Shown: positions 6,441 to 12,791 of the stretch, piece after piece
Layout: each line of letters opens with the position of its first letter
Numbering within the stretch: position 1 is the first letter of the stretch
Origin: HO2-45-28 sp964574495
GTDB taxonomy: Bacteria > Patescibacteriota > Minisyncoccia > HO2-45-28
Length of the DNA: 17,299 bases
NCBI GenBank assembly: GCA_964574495.1
Contig: CAZNNT010000018.1
Span: 1 to 17,299 of the forward strand
Direction: 5' to 3'
The notes under the pieces: generated by a model
What the model saw: only the letters and a program-made list of their open reading frames with translations
Database searches by the model: none
What the model was told of the DNA's origin: nothing
Made by a program: the position numbers and the translations under genes

Positions 6441-8210
6441 TTATTCAAACTTAACGCTGTCGCCGGGTTTTAAAATTTTTGATTGCGATACTTCTTCCTC
6501 TTTTTCCTTCATTGTCTCCTTAAGCGCTTCGCGCAGTTCTTCAATCTGCGTATTTTTGTCTTTTTTTATGCCTTGCCAGGCCTTGGCTTTCAAATCATCA
6601 AGCGACATAACGCGGCTTGGGGGCGTTTTTCTAATCGACTCTTCTTCTTTTTCTTTTGAAAACGGGGCTTGCGGGGCCTGACGCGGCGAGAAATCTTCAC
6701 GCTCCTTCTGCATAGGCAAGGGCTTTAAGGGACGCAATTCTCCCGCCTCAATCTTTTTCAGACAGTCGGAACAATAAACCGGCCTGCGGCCGTCGGGTTT
6801 AAAAGGCAAAAAGGCCGTTTTTTTGCAAATCCAGCAAGGCGTTTCGTATTTTTCGCCTTTCGGACCATCAATGACAGACGCGATTTCTATTTCGGCTTCC
6901 TCCGTTCCCGGTAAAGAAACCGACCATTTTTTAACGCTGGCCTCAACTTCCGAAGCGGATTTAGCGTAATTTTTACGCGAGTTTTCAATAATTCTGGAGG
7001 ACTCGGCCATTTCGGAAGTTATGGCCAACGGCGGCAGGGTGGAAGCCGAAAACGGACGGGAAGCGACGCCGTTAACCATTAGTTTTAAATAAATATTGTA
7101 ATTAGGCAGGTCAACTAAATCCTGGATGACGAATTCCGGCTCAACTTCTTTTTCCAGGAACTCCGCGTCAGTCGCGCCAACCCTGAAAAAAATCATAGTG
7201 CCGACGTTGCCAAAAACGGCGTCCCGCACTTTGGTTGAGGTCTCACTGACCAATTGCCCCACATACTGATGCGCGATGATCAAATTTAAGCGGTATTTTC
7301 TGGCTTCCGATAAAATGGAAGCGAAGGCCTCGGTGGTAAAATTCTGAAACTCGTCAACATAAAGGTAAAAATCCCTGCGTTCTTCTTCCGGCACCCTGAC
7401 CCGTTCCATGGCCGCGAGCTGAATTTTGGTAATAAGCATGGCGCCCAAAAGCATTGAGTTTTCTTCCCCGATTTTTCCTTTCGCGATATCGGCCAAAAGT
7501 ATTTTTCCTTCATTCATCACGTTAAAAACATCAAAGGTTGACTTGGTTTGACCCACGATATTGCGGATAAGCGAGGTGGAAAGAAACTGTCCGACTTTGT
7601 TTTGTATGGGCACTATGGCTTCGTTTCTGAATCTCGGCTCCCAGACCTCGTACTCATTGAGCCAAAAGGCGCGCACAACCGGATCGGTCACATTAGCCAC
7701 GATTTTTTGGCGGTAAACCTTATCGGTTAAAATCCGCTGAATGCCCAAAAGCGTCGTGCCGGGCGTTTCAACCAAAGCCAAAATGCAATTTTGCAGAATG
7801 TATTCCATTCTCGGAGACCAGACATTCGCCCAAATCTTGGTAAAAATGCCGATTAGACCCTGGGCCACGAGATGTTTATATCTTTTATCGGGAACTTCCA
7901 AGACATTAAAACCCAAAGGAAAGTCGGTGTCGGCCGGATTAAAATAAATAACGTCGTCTATCCGCTCTTTGGGAATCTTGGTCAAAAGATCTTCCACCGT
8001 TTCTCCGTGAGGGTCAACAAAACACAGGCCCTGGCCGGCGTTAATATCCTGTATGGCCAAGTTTTTGATGAGCACAGATTTTCCGGTGCCCGTCTTTCCG
8101 ACAACATACATATGCTGTCGGCGGTCGGGAGTTTTCATGCCGAAAATTTTATTTTCGCCTCTGAAATTGGTTCTCGCGAAATAGACGGTATCTTTGTTAA
8201 CGGTTGCCAT
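6441..8210 (-). CDS. VirD4/TraD-like type IV secretion coupling ATPase
   Basis: A 589-residue P-loop ATPase of the FtsK/HerA superfamily. Walker A is GKTGTGKS at 38-45; Walker B is FYLYVDEFQNF at 281-291 with D286 and E287, and the following AHQYVGQL (313-320) matches the sensor region of VirD4/TraG coupling proteins. After the motor, C459/C462 and C480/C483 (CWIC, CSDC) form a zinc-ribbon-like element, then a charged, coiled-coil-prone tail (500-575). No membrane helix is present; classical VirD4 has N-terminal ones. The two upstream genes encode membrane proteins and may supply the anchor. It probably moves DNA or protein across the envelope; the substrate is unknown. The start ATG at 8210 lies 6 nt after an extended -10 box, suggesting a leaderless mRNA. 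Confidence 0.85.
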   Translation of the reverse strand: MATVNKDTVYFARTNFRGENKIFGMKTPDRRQHMYVVGKTGTGKSVLIKNLAIQDINAGQGLCFVDPHGETVEDLLTKIPKERIDDVIYFNPADTDFPLGFNVLEVPDKRYKHLVAQGLIGIFTKIWANVWSPRMEYILQNCILALVETPGTTLLGIQRILTDKVYRQKIVANVTDPVVRAFWLNEYEVWEPRFRNEAIVPIQNKVGQFLSTSLIRNIVGQTKSTFDVFNVMNEGKILLADIAKGKIGEENSMLLGAMLITKIQLAAMERVRVPEEERRDFYLYVDEFQNFTTEAFASILSEARKYRLNLIIAHQYVGQLVSETSTKVRDAVFGNVGTMIFFRVGATDAEFLEKEVEPEFVIQDLVDLPNYNIYLKLMVNGVASRPFSASTLPPLAITSEMAESSRIIENSRKNYAKSASEVEASVKKWSVSLPGTEEAEIEIASVIDGPKGEKYETPCWICKKTAFLPFKPDGRRPVYCSDCLKKIEAGELRPLKPLPMQKEREDFSPRQAPQAPFSKEKEEESIRKTPPSRVMSLDDLKAKAWQGIKKDKNTQIEELREALKETMKEKEEEVSQSKILKPGDSVKFE

Positions 8211-8216
8211 TTTAAA

Positions 8217-8225
8217 ATTATACCA
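8217..8225 (-). promoter_or_regulatory. Extended -10 promoter at the ATPase gene start
   Basis: Minus strand reads TGGTATAAT, a perfect extended -10, then 6 nt, then ATG at 8210. No -35 is visible at 16-18 nt. Transcription would begin at or next to the start codon. Confidence 0.6.
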
Positions 8226-8232
8226 CTACATC

Positions 8233-8802
8233 TTAAATTACTTTTAAATCCTGCAGGGCTTTTTTGTAAGCGCCGAGCGCGCGCGTTGTCTCTTCGCGGC
8301 TTGGCCTGAAATCCGGTTCGTGCGCGATTCTGTTCCTTAATTTGTGCGCTTCCCAAATATCATTTAGGCCGGCCAATTCCCCGGGAGAAGTTGAGCGCAG
8401 GCGTTCGGCTAAATTTTTCCCCAAAAAACCGAGGCGCCCCATTATTTCTTCAAGCATGATATCGGCCTCAATAATGGCCATGGGGTAGCCGGCTTGGCCT
8501 AAATTCTCGGCTTTTTTGATTATGGCATCCCACCTTTTGCGATTGGCGCGTTTTTGCTCTTCTTCAAAAGAGACCAATTTTTTAGGCGATTTGTAGACGC
8601 GAAGCCCTTCCAAAACATAAAGCCGCTGCCTTATGGGCCACATTTTTATAAGAATCCAAATGGAGCCCGCCAGAAAAATAAAAGTCAGAACAATAAGAAC
8701 TCTTTTGGTCCCGTCATGAAACGCGCCCCACCAGGAAGGGTCGGCCAGGAAGCCGAAAGACCCGAGATTTTCCCTGATTACCTCCAAATTTATTGACCCC
8801 AT
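8233..8802 (-). CDS. Membrane-anchored protein with HEPN-like RNRIAH motif
   Basis: A 189-residue protein I cannot name. A single hydrophobic helix spans about 34-53, followed by a basic stretch and a cytoplasmic helical domain (about 80-189). Near the end LNDIWEAHKLRNRIAHEPDF contains R156-N157-x3-H161, which fits the RX4-6H signature of HEPN domains (RNases and nucleic-acid or ligand-binding helical domains), and the final helix pattern (ALGAYKKALQDL) also fits. This may be a non-catalytic or divergent member; the assignment is inference from one motif and the helix layout. It lies between a large membrane protein (37 nt gap) and a VirD4-like ATPase (22 nt gap), which suggests joint function at the membrane. 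Confidence 0.75.
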   Translation of the reverse strand: MGSINLEVIRENLGSFGFLADPSWWGAFHDGTKRVLIVLTFIFLAGSIWILIKMWPIRQRLYVLEGLRVYKSPKKLVSFEEEQKRANRKRWDAIIKKAENLGQAGYPMAIIEADIMLEEIMGRLGFLGKNLAERLRSTSPGELAGLNDIWEAHKLRNRIAHEPDFRPSREETTRALGAYKKALQDLKVI

Positions 8803-8839
8803 TTAAATTATTAATTTCTAATTTTTAAAACCGCTTGTT

Positions 8840-10177
8840 TTATTTTATCTCGGTTTCCGGCATTTTCAGCCCCGGAACTTCTTCTTCCTTGCCGAAAATC
8901 TGCAGGCCGGCCGGAGGACCCATACGTTTTGATTCAACTCTTTTAATAAAGGGCGCGGTCAGCACCAAAAATGACGGCGGATGAAACAAAGTGGCGACTC
9001 CTTCCGCGCTCATAAAGGCCGGCTGGGATTTATTGTCAAAATAGAAAAATTGCGAACCGATAATCTTGCCGAATTTCGTTTCCGGCGCCATGGCTCTTTG
9101 ACGGAAATTCATTAAAGCCCTCTGCTTTCTGGCTTCCTGGCGTTTTTTAGGAAAAAGAAAAGGATATTTGCCCCACCAAACCATAGTCCTCACGGGGATT
9201 ACCGGGATAAAATAATTCATATTTTGAATGGCATATTGGGCGAATGCCCCTCTTACTCCGCGGTAGGGCGTCTGAATATTATAAATAGAACGCGGGGCCA
9301 CATAAATATATCTGATGATGGTTTCAAAAGGAGAACTTGCGGCGTTTCTGCCGACCGCTTTCATAATTTCTTCCTCCGCGGGGGATCTGAAGAGAGTCAA
9401 ACTTTCTTCTCCGCCACCCGCGATTTTTATTCTTTTGGAAGCCGATTTCTCCTTTAATTCGTCCATAAGTTTATTGGTCGTTATCTGCCACATCGCGGGG
9501 TCGGCCGGTCTAATCAAAATTTGAAGCCATAAATGTTCTTCCTTTTTGAGTTTTGACAAAATCTCAACCAAAACCGAAAGAGGGTCCAGAGATTTTTCTT
9601 CTTCAATGGCTTCAAAAGCGGGATAGGTTTTGAAGGGGTAGGCGTTATTGCGGCCCAAAGACAATTCCAAGCCAAAAATATCCAAACCCATTTTGTAAAG
9701 ATCCGTGGTTTTGGCGGGAAGACGATTAATATAATCGTCAACCTCCGTCATTTCTATATCGCTGTAATTGGCGTAAAAAGCGGCTTCAATTATATTTTTA
9801 TATTTCGTCGGAGTGCGTATAAAAAAGTGGGTCTCGCCTCCCAATTGCGCCACCTCCAAACTCCACCAAAGAGTTACTTCGCCTTCCCAGTATTTCTCGG
9901 ATATATTAGTCGCGTTATTTCTCAAGCTATAAATTTTGTTCAAGATTTGTTCCATCGCTTTGGGCGATTTGCGAAGTTCGCGCGGAATCCTAATTTCCAA
10001 AAGAGTCCAGCGGACCGCTTTTTTATAAAGCATCATCCGATAATAAAGCCAGGCGCTCTTTAACAAGACGAACGCGATTATAAAAAGCCAAAGCCACCAC
10101 AGGCCGCCCAAAATTTGAAATACGGGCAATATCAAAGTTTCGTAAAAAACTCCGAAGAATTCCTTAACCTCAAGCAT
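8840..10177 (-). CDS. Large membrane-anchored protein of unknown function, VirD4-associated
   Basis: A 445-residue protein with one strong hydrophobic segment near 23-46 (Trp-rich: GGLWWLWLFIIAFVLL) preceded by a shorter amphipathic one, and a long soluble part. Features include EIRIPRELRKSPKAMEQI (61-78), a Trp-rich strand region (YWEGEVTLWWSLEV, 96-109), and GGETHFFIRTPTKYKNIIEA (113-132). My impression is that this resembles the membrane-proximal region of long VirD4-like proteins in related bacteria, which would make this gene and the ATPase a split form; that is inference. It is followed by the RNRIAH protein and the ATPase on the same strand. The start ATG at 10177 follows an extended -10 by 7 nt. 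Confidence 0.8.
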   Translation of the reverse strand: MLEVKEFFGVFYETLILPVFQILGGLWWLWLFIIAFVLLKSAWLYYRMMLYKKAVRWTLLEIRIPRELRKSPKAMEQILNKIYSLRNNATNISEKYWEGEVTLWWSLEVAQLGGETHFFIRTPTKYKNIIEAAFYANYSDIEMTEVDDYINRLPAKTTDLYKMGLDIFGLELSLGRNNAYPFKTYPAFEAIEEEKSLDPLSVLVEILSKLKKEEHLWLQILIRPADPAMWQITTNKLMDELKEKSASKRIKIAGGGEESLTLFRSPAEEEIMKAVGRNAASSPFETIIRYIYVAPRSIYNIQTPYRGVRGAFAQYAIQNMNYFIPVIPVRTMVWWGKYPFLFPKKRQEARKQRALMNFRQRAMAPETKFGKIIGSQFFYFDNKSQPAFMSAEGVATLFHPPSFLVLTAPFIKRVESKRMGPPAGLQIFGKEEEVPGLKMPETEIK

Positions 10178-10184
10178 TACTTAT

Positions 10185-10193
10185 ATTATACCA
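10185..10193 (-). promoter_or_regulatory. Extended -10 promoter at the membrane-protein gene start
   Basis: Minus strand reads TGGTATAAT, identical to the box before the ATPase gene, then 7 nt, then ATG at 10177. There is no good -35. It overlaps the stop codon of the upstream regulator gene. A leaderless transcript is predicted. Confidence 0.6.
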
Positions 10194-11260
10194 GGTGGAA
10201 GCGGCCGTCGGAAAGTTTTTTGAAATGGTCTTTGTTCTGCAGGTTTATGGTGATGGTATTGTCTTTGACATGGCGCTCCTGTTTAACCAGCCGGATTAAT
10301 TCTTCTTTTGAAAGCGGCCCGTTTTTGGACAAAATCGTCTTTACTATATCCTTAACGGTGCCGGCCTGATATCCCCAGCCGGCCAACGCGTAAAGCCCCC
10401 GGCCCACGAGAACAAAACGATCGTCTTTTATAAGTTCGTTATGTACCGTCTGCACGTGCGCCTTTTTGCCCGCAAGCCCTTCTATGGAAGAGGCCACTTC
10501 GCGAAAATGAAGCGGAGAACCGTGCTTCTTCAAAACGAGGTAGGCGAAATCGCGCATTCCGGAGGGCCTGACTAAAGGAGAAGCGGCAAGCCCCCACTCG
10601 CCAAAGTGATTTGAACTTATGTCTTTTGAAATTCCAAGCCACGCCAAAACCGCTTCCGCCACGAGCTTCTTTCCCAATTCCGATTCCGCGTGCNNNNNNN
10701 NNNACGTTACACTGGAAATCGCCATCTACGAACAAGGCGTGCCGCCCGAATTTCGCGACAATCTCGTCGCGGCTCATCGGCTCATTTCCCAAATTTTTGC
10801 AAAAACTTCTTACGGTTTTTTCTATATCCCCCGCTCCGGAAGAAGCGCTGGTCCAGCGATGATAAAACTCGGTATCGGCCCCTAAACGTTCAAAGGGGCT
10901 CCCTAAAGACAAGAAAAAATAAACGTAATTCTTACGGGCTTCGTCGGGGGCGAAATGCGACAAAACCAGGTCTTCGCGCCATACCTTTTCTCTCGCATTA
11001 AACTCTTTTTCCAAATCGGCAAAAAGTTCTTTGGAAGCGGAAAAGACCTCGGAATTTCTAATTTTACCGATAGCCGCGGCTTCAATTTGTCTAACGCGCT
11101 CGCGGGTTATTTTATAGAGCCCGCCTATTGATTCTAAGGTCTGCTTTTTGGAACGGCTGCCTATGCCGAAACGACGCTCAATAACATCGCGCGCTCTGCC
11201 CGACAGCTCCTTTAGCATTGACTTTGATAAATCCTCAAAATTATTACCGGTCTTGACCAT
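10186..11260 (-). CDS. Sigma-70 region 4 / HARE-HTH DNA-binding regulator (interrupted by a scaffold gap)
   Basis: One gene read in two frames because 10 N stand at 10694-10703. The first part (185 residues from ATG 11260) has a sigma-70 region 4-like helix-turn-helix at about 16-70 (LSGRARDVIERRFGIG, ITRERVRQIEAAAIGKIR). There is no region 2, so it is not a complete sigma factor. The second part (168 residues, ending with TAA at 10186) contains a HARE-HTH domain as in RNA polymerase delta subunit RpoE (MRDFAYLVLKKHGSPLHFRE ... GRGLYALAGWGY), then a second winged-helix-like segment (GPLSKEELIRLV ... LSDGRFHLV). It likely contacts RNA polymerase or promoter DNA. The true gap must be a multiple of 3 if the gene is intact, so 10 N is nominal. 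Confidence 0.85.
10694..10703. other. Scaffold gap (10 N)
   Basis: Ten N of fixed length within the regulator gene. Flanking coding frames disagree unless the missing length is a multiple of three. Confidence 0.99.
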
Positions 11261-11273
11261 AATATTTAATTCA

Positions 11274-11302
11274 ATCCTAGCTTACAGCGATTTTTCTGTC
11301 AA
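11274..11302 (-). promoter_or_regulatory. Promoter of the sigma-region-4/HARE-HTH regulator
   Basis: Minus-strand TTGACA (11297-11302, perfect), 17-nt spacer and TAGGAT (11274-11279, four of six). Expected start is near 11267, giving a leader of about 6-7 nt before ATG 11260 with no Shine-Dalgarno. Confidence 0.65.
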
Positions 11303-11353
11303 GTCAAGGGGTCAAATCAAAAATAATATTCCCCCTTTATAAATTATAAATTT

Positions 11354-11387
11354 AAAAAATGCGCCCCCCGATAACTTCTCGGGGGGC
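11354..11387 (-). terminator. Rho-independent terminator of the small transcription unit
   Basis: On the minus strand a 9-bp perfect GC-rich stem (arms 11379-11387 and 11363-11371), a 7-nt loop, GCA, then six T (11354-11359). It lies about 20 nt after the stop of the 74-codon ORF. Confidence 0.9.
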
Positions 11388-11394
11388 ACTTCAC

Positions 11395-11428
11395 CGTGAC
11401 CGCGCCCTATTTGAAAGGAGGGGTCACG
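11395..11428 (-). repeat. Inverted repeat with an anti-Shine-Dalgarno-like loop
   Basis: Perfect 7-bp arms CGTGACC/GGTCACG (11395-11401 and 11422-11428) enclose 20 nt. In the minus-strand RNA the enclosed part contains CCTCCTTTC (11413-11421), the same core as the 3' end of 16S rRNA. It covers the last codons of the 74-codon ORF. Confidence 0.6.
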
Positions 11429-11631
11429 ATTTTTCGCGAAACGACCCTTTCTCTCGTGCGGGACCTTTTTTCGGAAACCGGCACAACCACGCCGCCGGGG
11501 CATAGAAAGAACCTCTTCTGCCCCGTGTAGCGGAGTGGTTTGAACGGCTCGGAGGGCGGGTCAACATCAGCAAAATGTTCCCCTTGGCTGTCTGCCGTTC
11601 CTCCATCACACAACAATGCTGGTTTTGCCAC
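11407..11631 (-). CDS. Small basic protein of unknown function (74 aa, GTG start)
   Basis: I do not recognise this protein. The frame opens with GTG at 11631, GGAG lies 7 nt upstream (11639-11642), and TAG is at 11407, about 20 nt before a strong terminator. The product has two Cys in similar contexts (LLCDGG at 6-11, FLCPGG at 42-47), a proline-rich middle, and a very basic C-terminus (EKRSRTRERVVSRKIVTPPF). No signal peptide or membrane helix is seen. It has its own perfect promoter. Against coding: the segment is GC-rich, so open frames are favoured by chance (another minus frame is open for 79 codons), and it contains several inverted repeats, so a structured RNA is a real alternative. 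Confidence 0.5.
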   Translation of the reverse strand: MAKPALLCDGGTADSQGEHFADVDPPSEPFKPLRYTGQKRFFLCPGGVVVPVSEKRSRTRERVVSRKIVTPPFK

Positions 11632-11634
11632 GGC

Positions 11635-11679
11635 TTATCTCCCTGTTGGAATACCGAGGTCAAACTCCACTTTTTTCAA
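11635..11679 (-). CDS. Possible 14-codon leader peptide (TTG start)
   Basis: On the minus strand TTG lies at or within a base or two of the predicted transcription start of the strong promoter and opens LKKVEFDLGIPTGR followed by TAA, 3 nt before the GTG of the 74-codon ORF and in the same frame. The Shine-Dalgarno for that ORF lies within the last codons, so coupling is possible. Too short to be sure. Confidence 0.25.
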   Translation of the reverse strand: MKKVEFDLGIPTGR

Positions 11680-11686
11680 TACTTGT

Positions 11687-11715
11687 ATTATAGCACCATA
11701 CCTTTTATGTGTCAA
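11687..11715 (-). promoter_or_regulatory. Consensus sigma-70 promoter with extended -10
   Basis: Minus-strand TTGACA (11710-11715), exactly 17 nt, TATAAT (11687-11692), preceded by TGC, so both hexamers are perfect and the -10 is extended. This is the strongest promoter in the window. Predicted start near 11680. Confidence 0.85.
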
Positions 11716-11717
11716 GC

Positions 11718-11805
11718 CCCCCACCCCGTTAGTAGAAAATGGCATTGCGGCTGTGTATCATAATCTTTATTTAGATGCCGCGACTCACTATGCCATTTTT
11801 CACTA
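11718..11805. repeat. Imperfect long inverted repeat between two genes
   Basis: Perfect 10-bp arms AAAATGGCAT (11736-11745) and ATGCCATTTT (11790-11799) are flanked by AGTAG and, after a 3-nt interruption, CTACT. Inside, GCGGC and GCCGC can also pair. One end includes the stop codon of the proline-dehydrogenase-like gene. It could act as that gene's terminator hairpin or be a remnant of a small mobile repeat. No coding is seen between 11632 and 11802. Confidence 0.55.
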
Positions 11806-12702
11806 CTGGGTCCAAAAAAGGGCCGGCTTTTCCAGTAAACGGCGCAAAACATATGGCAGAAGGGAACGTAAACTTCTTCCGTAAATCATATAGACCCCCC
11901 GACTTTTTGCCAATTCTTTAACCAAAATAGATCGCAATATCGCTTCAACTTCTTCTCGGCCATGCAGCATATGCAGTGAAAAAGTTCCGCTTTTCGCGTT
12001 TGTAATCGGTTTAATTGCCGTATGCGAAGCGATGACGCAATCAATTGAATTATCAGCCAAAAGTCGGGCGCATCTTAAAATATTTTCGGCAGTTTCATTC
12101 TCATCCAATTCCCCGTCTTCGGGATAGGCGCCTCGGCAAAGTCCGATGCTGAAACTGGCTCCTTGCTTATGCCAATTAACATATTCTGTGATACGCCGGA
12201 AAGCGTCCCTACGGTAACATCTGATTCGCCAGGACAGATTGGTTATACCCCTATCGCAGACCAGAGCGCGCTTAACCGGTTCAACCCATTCTTCATCGGC
12301 TGAACGTTCCTCATCCAGCCACACTCTGCGATTTCTTTTTCCGACAAAATAGGCAAGCCGAGAAAGCACGGCTTCAAATTTTTCCTTTTTCTTTTCTGCG
12401 GGCCATCCTGATAAAACAAAGGACGAGGGTTTAACGCTTATATGGCCGTTTGTTATTCTGAAATCGTCCAAAAGAAATAAAATCAAAAAATACTGCTCTA
12501 GTAAAAGACCTGCTTCCATTTCACTGCGGCAATTTTCGGCGGCAACATTAATTAAAACGCCGATGCCCTCTTTATCGTATTCCTCGATTTTCAAAAAAAG
12601 CTTTTTGAGATCGCGAAAGGTGAATTTGTTTATCAGATAAATTCCGCGCCAAACCGCAATAGCCGTCAAAGCCAGAACCGAGAGCCCAGCGTAGAAAAGC
12701 AA
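11803..12702 (-). CDS. Membrane-anchored proline dehydrogenase-like protein
   Basis: A 299-residue protein (start TTG 12702, with GGAGG 8 nt upstream; TTG at 12726 also opens the frame, and no ATG exists before residue 62). A hydrophobic anchor occupies about 2-19. The rest follows the FAD-dependent PRODH barrel: GIGVLINVAAE (46-56), ISVKPSS with K91, RVWLDEE with D130, the CRGAY motif (189-193, where PRODH has KGAY), ASHTA with H227, HMLHG (244-248), VYMIYG with Y271, and PYVLRRLLEKP with Y284, R287, R288 and E291. In PutA the matching Lys, Asp, Tyr and Arg-Arg residues bind proline and flavin. It would oxidise proline to pyrroline-5-carboxylate, but no partner P5C dehydrogenase is seen nearby. 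Annotation is by motif order; sequence is divergent overall. Confidence 0.8.
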   Translation of the reverse strand: MLFYAGLSVLALTAIAVWRGIYLINKFTFRDLKKLFLKIEEYDKEGIGVLINVAAENCRSEMEAGLLLEQYFLILFLLDDFRITNGHISVKPSSFVLSGWPAEKKKEKFEAVLSRLAYFVGKRNRRVWLDEERSADEEWVEPVKRALVCDRGITNLSWRIRCYRRDAFRRITEYVNWHKQGASFSIGLCRGAYPEDGELDENETAENILRCARLLADNSIDCVIASHTAIKPITNAKSGTFSLHMLHGREEVEAILRSILVKELAKSRGVYMIYGRSLRSLLPYVLRRLLEKPALFWTQ

Positions 12703-12740
12703 GGTTTTATCCTCCGAAGCGGTCAAGAAACTCTGCTTTA

Positions 12741-12769
12741 ATAAAACGCCTCCGAAAAGCGTTTGTCAA
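12741..12769 (-). promoter_or_regulatory. Promoter of the proline dehydrogenase-like gene
   Basis: Minus-strand TTGACA (12764-12769), 17-nt spacer, TTTTAT (12741-12746, four of six). Expected start near 12734 leaves about 31 nt with a GGAGG before TTG 12702, which supports that start. A weak AAACGC/GCGTTT hairpin overlaps it and might end secF transcripts. Confidence 0.55.
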
Positions 12770-12791
12770 TATAAATAAAGAGATTGTGGCC

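Noticed and set aside
7872..8309. 145-codon plus-strand frame
   Set aside because: Antisense shadow of the conserved ATPase gene and its neighbour, no recognisable motif.
11515..11610. A tRNA-like stretch on the plus strand (GTGTAGCGGAGTGGTTTGAACGG... D-arm look)
   Set aside because: No five-pair anticodon stem, T-arm or acceptor pairing follows; the likely transcript is on the other strand.
11424..11663. 79-codon minus-strand frame overlapping the small unit
   Set aside because: It starts at TTG without a Shine-Dalgarno and has poor composition; the 74-codon frame with GTG and GGAG is the better one.
11360..11680. tmRNA, RNase P RNA, SRP RNA or 6S RNA
   Set aside because: The CR-I/CR-V blocks of RNase P, the TTCGA-type T-arm and alanyl acceptor of tmRNA, and the GGAAG-AGCAGC core of SRP RNA are not present. 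CAAATAGGG and AGCCAAGG resemble pieces of these by chance.
11540..11884. 114-codon plus-strand frame
   Set aside because: Runs antisense across the promoter, the inverted repeat and the end of the proline-dehydrogenase-like gene, and has no ribosome-binding site.
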